A stretch of 64,000 nt of DNA from Aquirufa sp. (GCA_030833145.1 JAURHT010000001.1:18674-82673); one strand, 5' to 3'; positions 51,058-62,870 are shown, counted from the first letter of the stretch. Notes: generated by a model from the sequence alone, not told the origin. Made by a program: numbers and translations.

Positions 51058-51975
51058 ATGAAAAAAATAGCGATCCTTTTGCTGGGGTTCAGCTTGTCTC
51101 TTTCTGCGCAGATCCCTGCCGGAAAGAAAGTTATTTCCTCTCTTTACGTGTACGATTTAGCCTCTGGTAAATCGGATTTAATCCTCACAGAAAAACGACA
51201 TTTTGAAGCGCCTAACTGGTCGCGTGACGGTAAATTTCTACTGATTAATGCCTACGGTAAGCTGGAGAAAATCAGCCCGAAAGGCGAAAAATTAGGGGAG
51301 TTAAACACGGGATCTGTGATGAAGGCAAACAATGATCATGGCTATTCATTTGATGGCAAAACCCTATTTATCTCAAGTGGGAAACCGGAAATAAAAGGCG
51401 GATCCTCTTTCATTTACAAAGTAGGTGCAGAAGGCGGAGAGCCGGTTCAGCTTACCCCATTAACCCCTTCTTATTGGCACGGTGTTTCGCCGGATATGAA
51501 AACAATGGTGTACTGTGCCTCCAGAAACGGCAACTTTGATATCTATGCGATGTCCACGGATGGTGGTGAGGAGATTCGTCTGACAACCAATCAAAGTTTA
51601 GATGACGGTCCTGAGTACTCGCCAGATGGGAAACATATTTACATTAACTCCTATCGCTCTGGGATGATGCAAATTTGGCGAATGAAGGCAGATGGATCAG
51701 ATCCAGAACAGATGACGTTTGATGCGCATTCGAACTGGTTTGCGCACATTGCACCGAACAACCAAGTGGCGACAATCATTACGTACCTAGAGGATCAAAA
51801 GGAGTTGCATCCCTTTGGCCATCAAGTCAAATTGCGTCTGTTGAATTTGAAAACGAAAGCGGTGAAAGATTTAACGGAGGCTTTTTATGGAGGCCAAGGA
51901 ACGATCAATGTGCCTTCTTGGAGTCCAGACGGAAAGAAATTTGCCTATGTGCGCTATGCACTAGAAGATTTATAA
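51058..51975 (+). CDS. secreted TolB-like PD40 beta-propeller
   Basis: A 305-residue periplasmic protein (signal ends SLSAQ). It has about five WD40/PD40 repeats, each with an SPDGK-type turn: WSRDGKFLLINA, YSFDGKTLFISSG, SPDMKTMVYCASRNGNFDIYAMSTDGGE, YSPDGKHIYINSYRSG and WSPDGKKFAYVRYA. It resembles TolB but is a stand-alone propeller. Ligand unknown. A gap of 30 bp separates it from the oxidoreductase, so they may be co-transcribed. Confidence 0.88.
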   Translation: MKKIAILLLGFSLSLSAQIPAGKKVISSLYVYDLASGKSDLILTEKRHFEAPNWSRDGKFLLINAYGKLEKISPKGEKLGELNTGSVMKANNDHGYSFDGKTLFISSGKPEIKGGSSFIYKVGAEGGEPVQLTPLTPSYWHGVSPDMKTMVYCASRNGNFDIYAMSTDGGEEIRLTTNQSLDDGPEYSPDGKHIYINSYRSGMMQIWRMKADGSDPEQMTFDAHSNWFAHIAPNNQVATIITYLEDQKELHPFGHQVKLRLLNLKTKAVKDLTEAFYGGQGTINVPSWSPDGKKFAYVRYALEDL

Positions 51976-52005
51976 ATTCGTATATTTAGCAAAAACCTAT
52001 TCAAT

Positions 52006-53406
52006 ATGAACAAAGATAGTCAAGCTTCGAGACGGAAGTTTTTACAACAAATAGGGGCTACGAGCCTCGTAGCGGCGTCTTCGCCCTTTGCCTCTTTAGG
52101 CGCACAACAAAAAGCAGAGGAACGTATTTTGACCTATGAAAAACGCATCTCGGTGGGCGAAAAAATTCGCTTAGGGGTGATTGGTTTTGGGGTACAAGGG
52201 CATTTCGATTTAGCCTCGGCGCTGAAAGTGCCGGGAGTAGAATTAGCTGGAATATGTGATTTATACACGGGTCGTATTGAAAACGCGAAGGAATTATATG
52301 GTAAGGATTTATATACGACGCGTAATTACAAAGAATTATTAGACCGCTCGGACATCGATGCGGTGATCATCGCGACACACGATGTGTGGCACGCGCGCAT
52401 TACGATAGATGCTTTGGCAAAAGGCAAACACGTCTACATCGAAAAACCGATGGTTTACAAAATCGACGAAGGCCCTAAAGTGATTGCTGCCCAAAAGAAA
52501 TACGGCAAAGTCTTACAAGTAGGATCTCAGCGCGTGAGCAGCATCGGCTTAGCGAAAGCGAAAGAGATGTTAGCGGCCGGCGAGATCGGAAAATTAAATA
52601 TGGTGAACGCGGTCTATGATCGCCAAAGCTCTATCGGCGCCTGGCAGTATACCATACCGAAGGATGCAGACGCTTCCACTTGCGATTGGAATCGTTTCAT
52701 CGAGGCAACCGCGAAAATGGAATTCGACGCTAAGAAATTCTTCTGGTGGCGTGCCTTTAAAGAAGTAGGAACCGGCGTAGCGGGTGATTTGTTCATCCAC
52801 TTATTGTCCGGAACGCACTTTATGACAAACTCAAATGGTCCAGAAACGATCTTCTCTACCGGGCAATTTAGCCATTGGAACGACGGCCGAAACTTGCCAG
52901 ATGTGATGTCAGGAGTGATGCAATATGGTAACACGGCGGAGCACCCAGCTTTCCAATTAACTTTGCAAGTGAACTTTGTCAGCGGAACGGGTGGCCAAGA
53001 GGTGATTCGTTTGATTGGTTCAGAGGGAGTGATGGATGTGAAAGGAAACACGATTTCTGTGAAGCATAGCATTATGCCAGAAGCTCCGGGCTTTGGCGGA
53101 TATGATTCTGTGTTTACACTTCCTAAGAGTATGCAGGAAGAAATGACCCGCGATTACAACGCGAAATGGACTGAGGCGCAACGCAAACGCCCTACGAAAG
53201 AGGATGTAATTTTCAGAGCGCCTGCAGGATATGATGAGCACGTGGATCACTTCACACATTTCTTTGATGCGATTCGCAATGGGACGTCTGTCGTAGAAGA
53301 TGCGGCCTTTGGATTTAGAGCGGCTGCACCAGCCTTAGCTTGTAACGAAAGTTATTTCCAAAAGAAAATCATCCAGTGGGATCCAGTGAATATGAAACTG
53401 AAATAA
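52006..53406 (+). CDS. Tat-exported Gfo/Idh/MocA-family oxidoreductase
   Basis: A 466-residue protein with a twin-arginine signal (ASRRKFLQQIGATSLVAASS). The Rossmann domain starts at IRLGVIGFGVQGHFDLASA (GxGxxG), followed by EKPMVYKIDEGPKVI (the conserved EKP) and a C-terminal alpha/beta domain. It is an NAD(P)-dependent sugar oxidoreductase or a periplasmic glycosidase with retained cofactor. It is followed by a bidirectional terminator. Confidence 0.92.
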   Translation: MNKDSQASRRKFLQQIGATSLVAASSPFASLGAQQKAEERILTYEKRISVGEKIRLGVIGFGVQGHFDLASALKVPGVELAGICDLYTGRIENAKELYGKDLYTTRNYKELLDRSDIDAVIIATHDVWHARITIDALAKGKHVYIEKPMVYKIDEGPKVIAAQKKYGKVLQVGSQRVSSIGLAKAKEMLAAGEIGKLNMVNAVYDRQSSIGAWQYTIPKDADASTCDWNRFIEATAKMEFDAKKFFWWRAFKEVGTGVAGDLFIHLLSGTHFMTNSNGPETIFSTGQFSHWNDGRNLPDVMSGVMQYGNTAEHPAFQLTLQVNFVSGTGGQEVIRLIGSEGVMDVKGNTISVKHSIMPEAPGFGGYDSVFTLPKSMQEEMTRDYNAKWTEAQRKRPTKEDVIFRAPAGYDEHVDHFTHFFDAIRNGTSVVEDAAFGFRAAAPALACNESYFQKKIIQWDPVNMKLK

Positions 53407-53407
53407 A

Positions 53408-53442
53408 CAAAAAAGCCGGCTCTAATAAGGGCCGGCTTTTTT
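53408..53442. terminator. bidirectional terminator between oxidoreductase and katG
   Basis: AAAAGCCGGC (53411-53420) pairs with GCCGGCTTTT (53431-53440), with A- and T-rich flanks on both sides. Confidence 0.9.
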
Positions 53443-53465
53443 CATTAATTAAACTCAACTAATTA

Positions 53466-55787
<2,322 letters not shown>

Positions 55788-55827
55788 TTAGTGGTGCCAA
55801 ATTAGTGGCAAATAATTTATAGAGAAA

Positions 55828-55864
55828 ACTGAAATTTTCTATATTTGACATAGATAAAATCTAT
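55828..55864. promoter_or_regulatory. OxyR-type binding site
   Basis: CTAT (55839-55842), seven bases, ATAG (55850-55853), seven bases, CTAT (55861-55864). The right half, ATAGATAAAATCTAT, fits the E. coli OxyR half-site ATAGntnnnanCTAT. The leftmost quarter (ACTG, 55828-55831) is degenerate. It lies between katG and oxyR. Confidence 0.8.
55840..55847 (+). promoter_or_regulatory. -7 box for oxyR inside the OxyR site
   Basis: TATATTTG (TAnnTTTG) overlaps the OxyR site, so OxyR could repress its own gene. It is 21 bp before the GTG at 55869. Confidence 0.65.
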
Positions 55865-55868
55865 AACA

Positions 55869-56780
55869 GTGAATATACATCAATTAGAATACATACTAGC
55901 CGTTGATCAATTTAAAAGCTTCTCTAAAGCAGCTGATTATTGTCATGTTACGCAAGCAACCTTGAGTGCAATGGTGAAAAAGCTGGAAGAGCAGCTGGAT
56001 ATCGTGATTTTCGACCGAAAGGCAAATCCCATTGCGACCACTGAAAATGGTCGAGAAATAGTATTTCAGGCCCAGCAGGTGGTGGCGCACGCCAATGCAC
56101 TTTTATCATGCTCTAAGGCGATTAATCAAAAAGTAGAAGGACGCGTCAAAATGGGCGTCATTCCTACCATAGCGAGTTCGATGTTGCCGCTAATTCTGAA
56201 GCATTTGGTAGAGAAATACCCGCTTCTGCAATTAGAAGTATACGAAGTGACAACGAATCAAATGATCAAGGATTTACGTGATGGGAAGTTAGATGTAGGT
56301 ATTTTAAGTACGCCCATTGCCTCGGCAGAGGTAGAAACAGAGCTTTTGTATGTGGAAGACTTGTGTGTTTATGGCCATTTGCCAGCCGGAAGCCGTTCCA
56401 TTGCAAAAGCTGATTTAGCCAAACAGCGGATGTTTTTATTGCAAGAGGGGCATTGCTTGCGCGATCAAATCATTCAGTTGTGTGATTTGAAGAAGAATAA
56501 GTCCTTGCCGTCTAATTTATCGGTGGAATCAAACACATTTGATACCTTATTAAACTTAGTGGATGAATTCAACGGCTTTACGGTTTTACCAGCCTTATAT
56601 GTAGGCCAAATGAGTGAAGTCAGAAAATCGCATTTAATCGAGTTGACGGATGGTGCTTTAACACGGGAAGTGAGTTTAGCGTATTACCGGCCTTATGCGA
56701 AATGGAATATTTTGAACCGCTTAAAAGCCGAAATCACCGCTAAAGTGAATGAGCGATTACATTTTCAAGCCTTGTCGTAA
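55869..56780 (+). CDS. oxyR: OxyR hydrogen-peroxide-sensing regulator
   Basis: A 303-residue LysR-family protein, starting with GTG (no ATG at the domain start). HTH at about 1-60 (MNIHQLEYILAVDQFKSFSKAADYCHVTQATLSAMVKKLEEQL), then the regulatory domain with the redox pair Cys196 and Cys205 in GHCLRDQIIQLC, at the same spacing as E. coli Cys199 and Cys208. Peroxide oxidises them to a disulfide and activates it. It diverges from katG with an OxyR site between. The membrane protein follows after 9 bp. Confidence 0.94.
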   Translation: MNIHQLEYILAVDQFKSFSKAADYCHVTQATLSAMVKKLEEQLDIVIFDRKANPIATTENGREIVFQAQQVVAHANALLSCSKAINQKVEGRVKMGVIPTIASSMLPLILKHLVEKYPLLQLEVYEVTTNQMIKDLRDGKLDVGILSTPIASAEVETELLYVEDLCVYGHLPAGSRSIAKADLAKQRMFLLQEGHCLRDQIIQLCDLKKNKSLPSNLSVESNTFDTLLNLVDEFNGFTVLPALYVGQMSEVRKSHLIELTDGALTREVSLAYYRPYAKWNILNRLKAEITAKVNERLHFQALS

Positions 56781-56789
56781 ATTTCCACT

Positions 56790-58016
56790 ATGATGGACAA
56801 GCAAATTATTCAACTGATCGCAGATCCGGTCGCTTTAGAGCAGTTATACCGGTCTAATCCTGCCGCTTTTAGCAGCGCTTTTCATGCTGTATATCCACAG
56901 ATTTCTTCTGAAATTTCAGCTCAAGTGTGGCATGAACGCTTAGCTGTTTCGTCTACCTCTTGGGGGTCGAAGGGGGATTGGGTTTTGCTTGCCGCCATCG
57001 CGACTTTCGTTGCATTTTTAATGCAAATGCCAGATCTGTTTTCGATATCACATGATCTCTATTTCCCCAGAAACATGTCCTTTATTGTGTTGCCTGGAAT
57101 AGGAGTTTTTTTTGCTTATAAACAAGGATTACCGCTTCGTGAGTTAGGCGCCCCCTTGTTGGTAATAGTAGCTTCGATTGGTTTCATTAATTTTTTACCA
57201 GAGGGTAGCACGACACTCCTGTTGACTTGCTTACATATTCCGATTTTGATTTGGCTTGTAGTAGGGTATATTTTCGCTGGAAATGACCCGGCAAAGCGGA
57301 TGGAATTTTTACGATACCACGGGGATTTAGTCGTGATGACGGCAGTAATCGGATTAGCGGGTGGATTGTTTACAGGTTTGACACTGAATCTGTTCAAACT
57401 AATAGGGATCTCAATAGAGGACTTCTATTTCCGTTATTTAGTCTTGTCGATTTTGCCCTCAGTCCCGCTTTTTGCTACTTTTTTAGTGCGCACAAACGCA
57501 AGTCTCGTAAGCAAAATTTCCCCAGTAATTGCGCGCATTTTTACTCCTTTAGTCACGATCACGCTAGCGCTTTTTTTAGTAGCCATCATTTATACCGGAA
57601 AAGACCCCTATAATGACAGAGAATTCTTGGTGGTTTTTAATGGGATATTGATCGGTGTGATGGCCTTGATATTGTTCTCTTTAGGCGAGGCTACGAAAAC
57701 GGATGCGTCACGTGTGCATCAGTATTTTTTATTCGCCTTAGCGGCGTTAGCCCTTATTGATAATGGGATTGCCTTGTCTGCGATTGGGTATCGGCTTTTG
57801 GAGTTTGGGATAACCCCTAATCGTTTAGCGGTACTTGGGAGCAATGCTATCGTCATGGTGCATTTGATGCTGGCTACGAAGAAGCTTTGGGAGTTTTTAC
57901 AGGGCCAAAAAACGATGGAGGAAGTCGAGCTCAGAATTACCGATTACTTGCCCGTTTATGCCATTTGGGCGGCAATAGTCAGCTTCTTGTTTCCGCTGAT
58001 TTTTCAGTTTAGTTAA
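56790..58016 (+). CDS. polytopic membrane protein, DUF4153-like
   Basis: A 408-residue protein with an N-terminal helical cytosolic domain (about 1-60), then about 10-11 membrane segments. GDLVVMTAVIGLAGGLFTGLTLNLFKLIGISIEDFYFRYLVL and ARIFTPLVTITLALFLVAIIYTGKDPYNDREFLVVFNG resemble DUF4153 proteins. Function unknown. It starts 9 bp after oxyR, so it is probably part of the peroxide response. Confidence 0.75.
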   Translation: MMDKQIIQLIADPVALEQLYRSNPAAFSSAFHAVYPQISSEISAQVWHERLAVSSTSWGSKGDWVLLAAIATFVAFLMQMPDLFSISHDLYFPRNMSFIVLPGIGVFFAYKQGLPLRELGAPLLVIVASIGFINFLPEGSTTLLLTCLHIPILIWLVVGYIFAGNDPAKRMEFLRYHGDLVVMTAVIGLAGGLFTGLTLNLFKLIGISIEDFYFRYLVLSILPSVPLFATFLVRTNASLVSKISPVIARIFTPLVTITLALFLVAIIYTGKDPYNDREFLVVFNGILIGVMALILFSLGEATKTDASRVHQYFLFALAALALIDNGIALSAIGYRLLEFGITPNRLAVLGSNAIVMVHLMLATKKLWEFLQGQKTMEEVELRITDYLPVYAIWAAIVSFLFPLIFQFS

Positions 58017-58017
58017 T

Positions 58018-58051
58018 AAAAAAGGCCCGAGATTTTCGGGCCTTTGGTTTT
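58018..58051 (+). terminator. intrinsic terminator after the DUF4153-like gene
   Basis: AAAGGCCCGA (58021-58030) pairs with TCGGGCCTTT (58036-58045) around a 5-base loop, with T-rich tail. It also could serve the convergent TonB receptor. Confidence 0.85.
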
Positions 58052-58070
58052 ATATTGCATGCTAGGGTGC

Positions 58071-60671
58071 CTATTGCATCTGCATCGAGTCCATTCCACC
58101 GCCGGAATTGTTCTTTTTCATTTGGCTCATATCGAATTTACCGAAACGAAGCGAGAAGGTTAGGCGTATCATTTGTGGGTTCGCTAGGCGATAAGAAGTC
58201 TGTGAGAATCCTTCCCCAAAAGATACGCGGGTGTTTCCACGAGAACGCGTCACATCATTAAAGGCCAGAGTCAAGGACGCCATATCATTTTTCAAGAACG
58301 TCTTTTTAATCGCTAAATCAATGCCAAAATAGGGCTCAATATATCCCTGCGACGAACTTTGCGCTTGCATACCTGGAGGGCCTTGCATCCCTTGGTTTTG
58401 TGTAACAGGCACATTCGTCTTTCCTTGGTAATCGCCAGAAAGCTGGATGCTCCATTTTTTGGGCAAAATAAAGGTGTTATTCAACTTCCCAAAAACAGTC
58501 CACAAGGCCTCATTTACTTGTGTCGCATCAATGTTCGAGATATTGATTTTGGAATTATACATATTCACGTTCGCCGTTAAATCCCACCAAGTTTGCAATT
58601 TATTTGTATACGTGAACTCTAGACCATAGTTGATGCTCGAATTCGCGTTCACAAACGTGTTAATCAAATCTAATTTACCACTGATCGGGTTCGTCTCCTG
58701 TTTCAAATAACGTGTGATCAAATTGTCCGTGTATTTGTAATAACCAGATACCAAGAAAGTCGCAGACCCTTGAGATTTGCTATACGAAAGCTCGCCAGAA
58801 GTTGTGAATTCAGGCACTAAATCCGCATTTCCGCGTTGGATATTTAAGCTATCACTGTAGTCCACAAATGGAATAAGCTGGAAGAAATTAGGGCGATTCA
58901 CGCGACGAGTGAGGCTCAATTGCAATTGGTCAGTCTTCGATAAATCCTTCTTCAAGAAGATCGATGGGAATAAGCTGAGCGGGTATTTATTGCTAAACGT
59001 TTGGTTCGTATTCAATAATTTTCCTTCGTATTCAGAGCTCTCGCCACGTAATCCGATCTTATAAGAAAGTGTCTTGCTAGCCTTTCCGGAGATAGAGAAA
59101 TAGGCAGCGTACACGTTATTAGAACTTTCATAGTTTGTCGAAGCTGACGTAATTGTTCTATACACATCTGAACCCACCGGCTTTAAAGTATTGGTATTTT
59201 CGTTCGCAATATCATTGATCTGCGCTCGTAAACCCGTTTCGATGGTGCCTTCGTTTTTTATTGGTGTCACGTAATCTAGTTGCACGGTCATAAAGGCATT
59301 CTTTCCTGAACCGAGATTCTTTTGGATTTGCGTACCTGTAACAGCGTTGTTCTTCAAATAATCGGTGGTGAAGGTGCCTTCCCCTTTGTTTGTTCCGCCA
59401 AAGTAATTCAAATCACCGGTTAACTCTCTTCCTGCTTTAGGATACGTATGTTTGAATCCTGCCTGAAATCCGGACGGTTTAAATTCGCGGTAGTTTTCTG
59501 AAACGCGTTGACTTAACGTAGTCACCCCATTCACCGTACTTGAAATACGCGTGTCTTCACTCGGACGGAATTCTCCGCCACCGCCAAAGAAAGCACCTAA
59601 AGATAAAGTCGTCCGATTGCTCGCCGCATAATCGGCAGAAACACGAGGGAATAACATTAAGCCTTTGGTCTTATTATCCGACTCTTGGCTTACCGACGAT
59701 AAAACACCGCCTAAATCACTTGAACGCACACTATTTCCAATGGAATTATTGCGTACCCGCATATTCATCAGGGTCGCCGTCAAGTTCCATTTATTCTGTT
59801 GGTAGGTGAAATTTCCCATGATATTCGAACCGCCAAAACGATCCGCCCCTACATTCACCATCCCATTATAGCCATTCTTTTTATTCTTCTTCAGTACGAT
59901 GTTAATGATGCCCGCCATACTTCCTGACGCATCGTATTTCGCAGAAGGATTCGTAATGACTTCTACTTTCTCAATAATATCAGCGGGGATTTGATCCATC
60001 GAAAGACTCGTAGGGCGACCGTCAATAAATAAGGTTGGATTCGCATTCCGCACTTTTACGTTACCGTCTATATCCACTTGCACAGAAGGGATATTACGCA
60101 TCACGTCGATCGCCGTTCCCCCAGTTGTTACCAAGTTTTGCGCCACATTAAAGGACTTTTTATCGATATCCATTTCGACCAAAGACTTAGTTCCCGTCAC
60201 CACGACATTCTCTAATATTCTCGATTCTTGCGCTAATTTGATATTACCTAAATCCTTCTCAAATGCTGCCATCATTTTCGCCATATCGGGCTGAACGCCG
60301 GGCTCCATTTTAGGCATTTCAAAAGCAACAGCTGCTTCGTAGTTTTTGTATCCTACAAAAGAGATTTTGATTATTAGCCGTGCGTTTACGGGAATTTCTT
60401 TGAAGTTAAAGTCACCATTCAGCTCGGCTGTTTGGGCTTTGACTAGGATATCTTTGGCCTGTTTCGTCGCCGGATCTACTGTTGTTTTTAGTAAAACAAC
60501 CGACGCGAATTCCACGGGTTTTCCCGTTTCGTCTACGACTTTCCCAAAGACGTGGCCCTGATTTAAATTAGCTCCTGGTCCTCTTGTACCCGTCGGAGGG
60601 ACACCCGGAACTTGTGCATATAGGGAAAGGGATAGTAGCGCGATGATCGCCGTAGCAAGTATTTTTCTCAT
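58071..60671 (-). CDS. TonB-dependent receptor-like outer-membrane protein (OMP_b-brl_3)
   Basis: An 866-residue outer-membrane protein starting at ATG 60671 (MRKILATAIIALLSLSLYAQ signal). A CarboxypepD_reg domain (about 38-135, HVFGKVVDETGKPVEFASVVLL), a plug domain (about 160-260, GTAIDVMRNIPSVQVDIDGNVKVRNANPTLFIDGRPTS) and an OMP_b-brl_3-type barrel follow, ending in a Gln/Met/Asn-rich tail (MKKNNSGGGMDSMQMQ) that is not the usual aromatic end. The ligand is unknown. The longer frame to 60713 starts within the -7 box and is rejected. Confidence 0.9.
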   Translation of the reverse strand: MRKILATAIIALLSLSLYAQVPGVPPTGTRGPGANLNQGHVFGKVVDETGKPVEFASVVLLKTTVDPATKQAKDILVKAQTAELNGDFNFKEIPVNARLIIKISFVGYKNYEAAVAFEMPKMEPGVQPDMAKMMAAFEKDLGNIKLAQESRILENVVVTGTKSLVEMDIDKKSFNVAQNLVTTGGTAIDVMRNIPSVQVDIDGNVKVRNANPTLFIDGRPTSLSMDQIPADIIEKVEVITNPSAKYDASGSMAGIINIVLKKNKKNGYNGMVNVGADRFGGSNIMGNFTYQQNKWNLTATLMNMRVRNNSIGNSVRSSDLGGVLSSVSQESDNKTKGLMLFPRVSADYAASNRTTLSLGAFFGGGGEFRPSEDTRISSTVNGVTTLSQRVSENYREFKPSGFQAGFKHTYPKAGRELTGDLNYFGGTNKGEGTFTTDYLKNNAVTGTQIQKNLGSGKNAFMTVQLDYVTPIKNEGTIETGLRAQINDIANENTNTLKPVGSDVYRTITSASTNYESSNNVYAAYFSISGKASKTLSYKIGLRGESSEYEGKLLNTNQTFSNKYPLSLFPSIFLKKDLSKTDQLQLSLTRRVNRPNFFQLIPFVDYSDSLNIQRGNADLVPEFTTSGELSYSKSQGSATFLVSGYYKYTDNLITRYLKQETNPISGKLDLINTFVNANSSINYGLEFTYTNKLQTWWDLTANVNMYNSKINISNIDATQVNEALWTVFGKLNNTFILPKKWSIQLSGDYQGKTNVPVTQNQGMQGPPGMQAQSSSQGYIEPYFGIDLAIKKTFLKNDMASLTLAFNDVTRSRGNTRVSFGEGFSQTSYRLANPQMIRLTFSLRFGKFDMSQMKKNNSGGGMDSMQMQ

Positions 60672-60695
60672 TAGGTGGATTGATTTCAATAAAAT

Positions 60696-60727
60696 TGTAC
60701 CACAAAGGTACATTCATTTAAATGAAT
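60696..60727 (-). promoter_or_regulatory. TonB receptor promoter with two inverted repeats
   Basis: On the minus strand the -7 box TACCTTTG (complement of 60703-60710) lies inside TGTACC-ACAAA-GGTACA (60696-60712). Directly upstream of it is the perfect 16-bp palindrome ATTCATTTAAATGAAT (60712-60727). Both could be operators. Confidence 0.55.
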
Positions 60728-60805
60728 AGGGCATTTTTTCTGCCTGACGGTCGATTGTAGAGATGAATGATGGATATTGTGAGAGAAAAGGTTTTTCTTT
60801 ACAGG

Positions 60806-61135
60806 ATGAAAAAACTCCTAGTATTCTTCGTTTTGGCTTCCTTCGTGGTTGCCGCACAAACTAAACCTGCGGGGAAACTAGATCCCACTAAACCTATTTT
60901 AGTGTTAGAAACCTCCTGTGGATCCTGTAATTTCGAGATGCCAGGAAAGGATTGTTTCTTGGCCGTGAAATTCGAAGGGAAAGCTTACAAAGTACAAGGA
61001 ACGTCTATTGATGATCACGGAGATGCACACGATGAGAAGGGATTTTGTAATGCGATTCGGAAAGCCAAGGTGCAAGGTACTGTGAAGGGAGATCAATTTG
61101 TTGTTACCTATTTTGAACTATTGAAAACAGAATAG
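60806..61135 (+). CDS. DUF6370 secreted cysteine-rich protein
   Basis: A 109-residue protein, ATG 60806, with signal peptide (1-18, ending VVAAQ). Conserved Cys and charged pattern: TSCGSCNFEMPGKDCFLAVKF and GTSIDDHGDAHDEKGFCNAIRKAKVQG, matching DUF6370 from memory. The CxxC and further Cys suggest metal binding, with Asp and His in IDDHGDAH also available. Role unknown. Confidence 0.82.
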   Translation: MKKLLVFFVLASFVVAAQTKPAGKLDPTKPILVLETSCGSCNFEMPGKDCFLAVKFEGKAYKVQGTSIDDHGDAHDEKGFCNAIRKAKVQGTVKGDQFVVTYFELLKTE

Positions 61136-61145
61136 CCTATCTTTG
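61113..61145 (+). promoter_or_regulatory. promoter with near-leaderless start
   Basis: TTG (61113-61115), 22 bp, TATCTTTG (61138-61145). The predicted start is 4-7 nt downstream, at about 61149-61152, essentially at the ATG of 61150, so the transcript may be leaderless. The TTG is inside the DUF6370 gene. Confidence 0.65.
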
Positions 61146-61149
61146 CAAC

Positions 61150-61470
61150 ATGAAAAAGGCGTGGATTTTAAAGCTCATCTTTATTTGCAGTTTTGTACTG
61201 CTGGGCGAGCGCGTATCTTTACATCCAGACTTTAAGGCTTTTACTAAATCTTTTGTGCATGCTACGTCTGATGATTCTGATGCAATCATTGCAATTGAAT
61301 TAGAAGACGAAGTAGAGGAGGATGCTTTAACGATGTTTTTCTTGTCCAAATCTTTCGATTGGATAGTCATTAACCAATTCCTTGGAATATTCATCCTAGT
61401 CGTGTTTATCGCACGACCATTTTTTCACCAAATCCCCGTGTATTTACGTTTTCAAAACTTAAGGCTGTAG
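61150..61470 (+). CDS. small membrane protein, hypothetical
   Basis: A 106-residue protein with an N-terminal hydrophobic segment (about 5-19), a central acidic region (SDDSDAIIAIELEDEVEEDAL), and a C-terminal membrane segment (IVINQFLGIFILVVFIARPFF). It has its own promoter at 61113-61145. No family recognised; its position before a porin suggests envelope association. Confidence 0.6.
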   Translation: MKKAWILKLIFICSFVLLGERVSLHPDFKAFTKSFVHATSDDSDAIIAIELEDEVEEDALTMFFLSKSFDWIVINQFLGIFILVVFIARPFFHQIPVYLRFQNLRL

Positions 61471-61523
61471 AACTATAGACTGATTTCTTTATTCAATTCG
61501 TCTATATTTTAAAGCTTTATTTT

Positions 61524-62870
61524 ATGAAAAAATATCTTTTGCTATTCTTAGCATTAAACACAATCGTGCCTGTTTGGGCACAAGTTGATAATGAATCCTT
61601 GAAGTTTAAGTTAAATGAGAGTGGGAGTCATTATTTTCAGGCTACTTTTTTGAATCAGGTTTGGTTGCGTACTACAGAAAACAATCCTGGCACTACGGTG
61701 GAAGGTAATTTGGAATCACAATCCACAGACATTGGTTTGCGCAGAACACGTATTCAAATGTTTGGTCAGATTACGGACCGGACGTTTATTTATTTTCAGT
61801 TTGGCCAAAATAATTTCAACGCCCAATACAACTCCACTTCGAACCGCAAAATCGCGCCTTTCTTTCACGATGCCCTAGGCGAATACCGTATTTCGGATAA
61901 AAATCAATTGAAAGTGGGAGGAGGTTTGAGTATTATTTCAGGCTTGTCTCGTTTTTCTCAACCCAGTATTGGGACGATTACGACGATGGATGTGCCCGTT
62001 TTTGCACAGACAACTGTTGATCAAATCGATCAGTTTTCGCGCAAATTAAGTGTCTATGCTAGGGGCCAAATAGGGCACTGGGATTACCGATATATTCTAA
62101 GTGATCCTTTCCCTATCACGTCGAACGGCCAAACGCCACCGGCGCTCGCACCGGTTTCGAACTTTGCGTTGAAGGGTCACAACTTACAACACCAAGGATA
62201 CTTGATCTATCAGTTTTTTGACCATGATGCGCACACCACTCCGTATATGACGGGGACTTACTTAGGCACGAAAAAGATCGTCAATATCGCGGGGGGATTT
62301 ATCTATCAGAAGAATGCCATGTGGAATAAAGCCGCCGCCACTTCAGATACAACCTACCAAAATATGGCGCATTGGGCAATCGAGAGTTTTGTGGACATCC
62401 CATTAAACAAGGAAAAGCACAGTGCGCTGAATGCGTATATCGGCTATTTTAATACGAATTACGGGACGAATTATTTGCGCTATAATGGAGTGATGAATCC
62501 GGCAAACGGGACAACTGCGACGTCTGCGAATTCGATCAGCGGACAGGGTCCAGTGTATGGAAATAGCTATCCGATGTTTGGAACGGGTTCAGTCGTTTAT
62601 ACACAAATTGGGTATTTATTGCCATCGAAAAATGCGAGTATGTCGAATCGTTGGATGCCGTATGCGTCTGCGACTTTGGCAAGCTACGATAGACTGAATG
62701 GCTTCTCGAATAACACCTTCAATGCGGGGATCAATTACTTCATTCAAGGCCATAAATCGAAGCTAAGTTTGGACTTTCAAAACCGCCCAAGCTTCCAAGT
62801 GAACCAAGGCGAGCTAGTGAAAGGCCAACGCTTGAATTCGGTGACGCTGCAATTTCAATTGTTTATTTAA
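61524..62870 (+). CDS. phosphate-selective-porin-like outer-membrane porin
   Basis: A 448-residue protein with a signal (1-20, ending VWAQ). The beta-rich mature protein, with HYFQATFLNQVWLRTTEN, TDIGLRRTRIQMFGQITDRTFIYFQFGQNNF and HWDYRYILSDPFP, resembles OprO/OprP-like porins. Its last residues (RLNSVTLQFQLFI) end in hydrophobic residues. Overlaps the next gene by 1 bp (TAATGA). Confidence 0.85.
   Translation: MKKYLLLFLALNTIVPVWAQVDNESLKFKLNESGSHYFQATFLNQVWLRTTENNPGTTVEGNLESQSTDIGLRRTRIQMFGQITDRTFIYFQFGQNNFNAQYNSTSNRKIAPFFHDALGEYRISDKNQLKVGGGLSIISGLSRFSQPSIGTITTMDVPVFAQTTVDQIDQFSRKLSVYARGQIGHWDYRYILSDPFPITSNGQTPPALAPVSNFALKGHNLQHQGYLIYQFFDHDAHTTPYMTGTYLGTKKIVNIAGGFIYQKNAMWNKAAATSDTTYQNMAHWAIESFVDIPLNKEKHSALNAYIGYFNTNYGTNYLRYNGVMNPANGTTATSANSISGQGPVYGNSYPMFGTGSVVYTQIGYLLPSKNASMSNRWMPYASATLASYDRLNGFSNNTFNAGINYFIQGHKSKLSLDFQNRPSFQVNQGELVKGQRLNSVTLQFQLFI

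Noticed and set aside
60672..60805. Longer starts of the TonB receptor (60713) and the DUF6370 gene (60767)
   Set aside because: Both place coding sequence over promoter or spacer DNA; downstream ATGs directly precede clean signal peptides.
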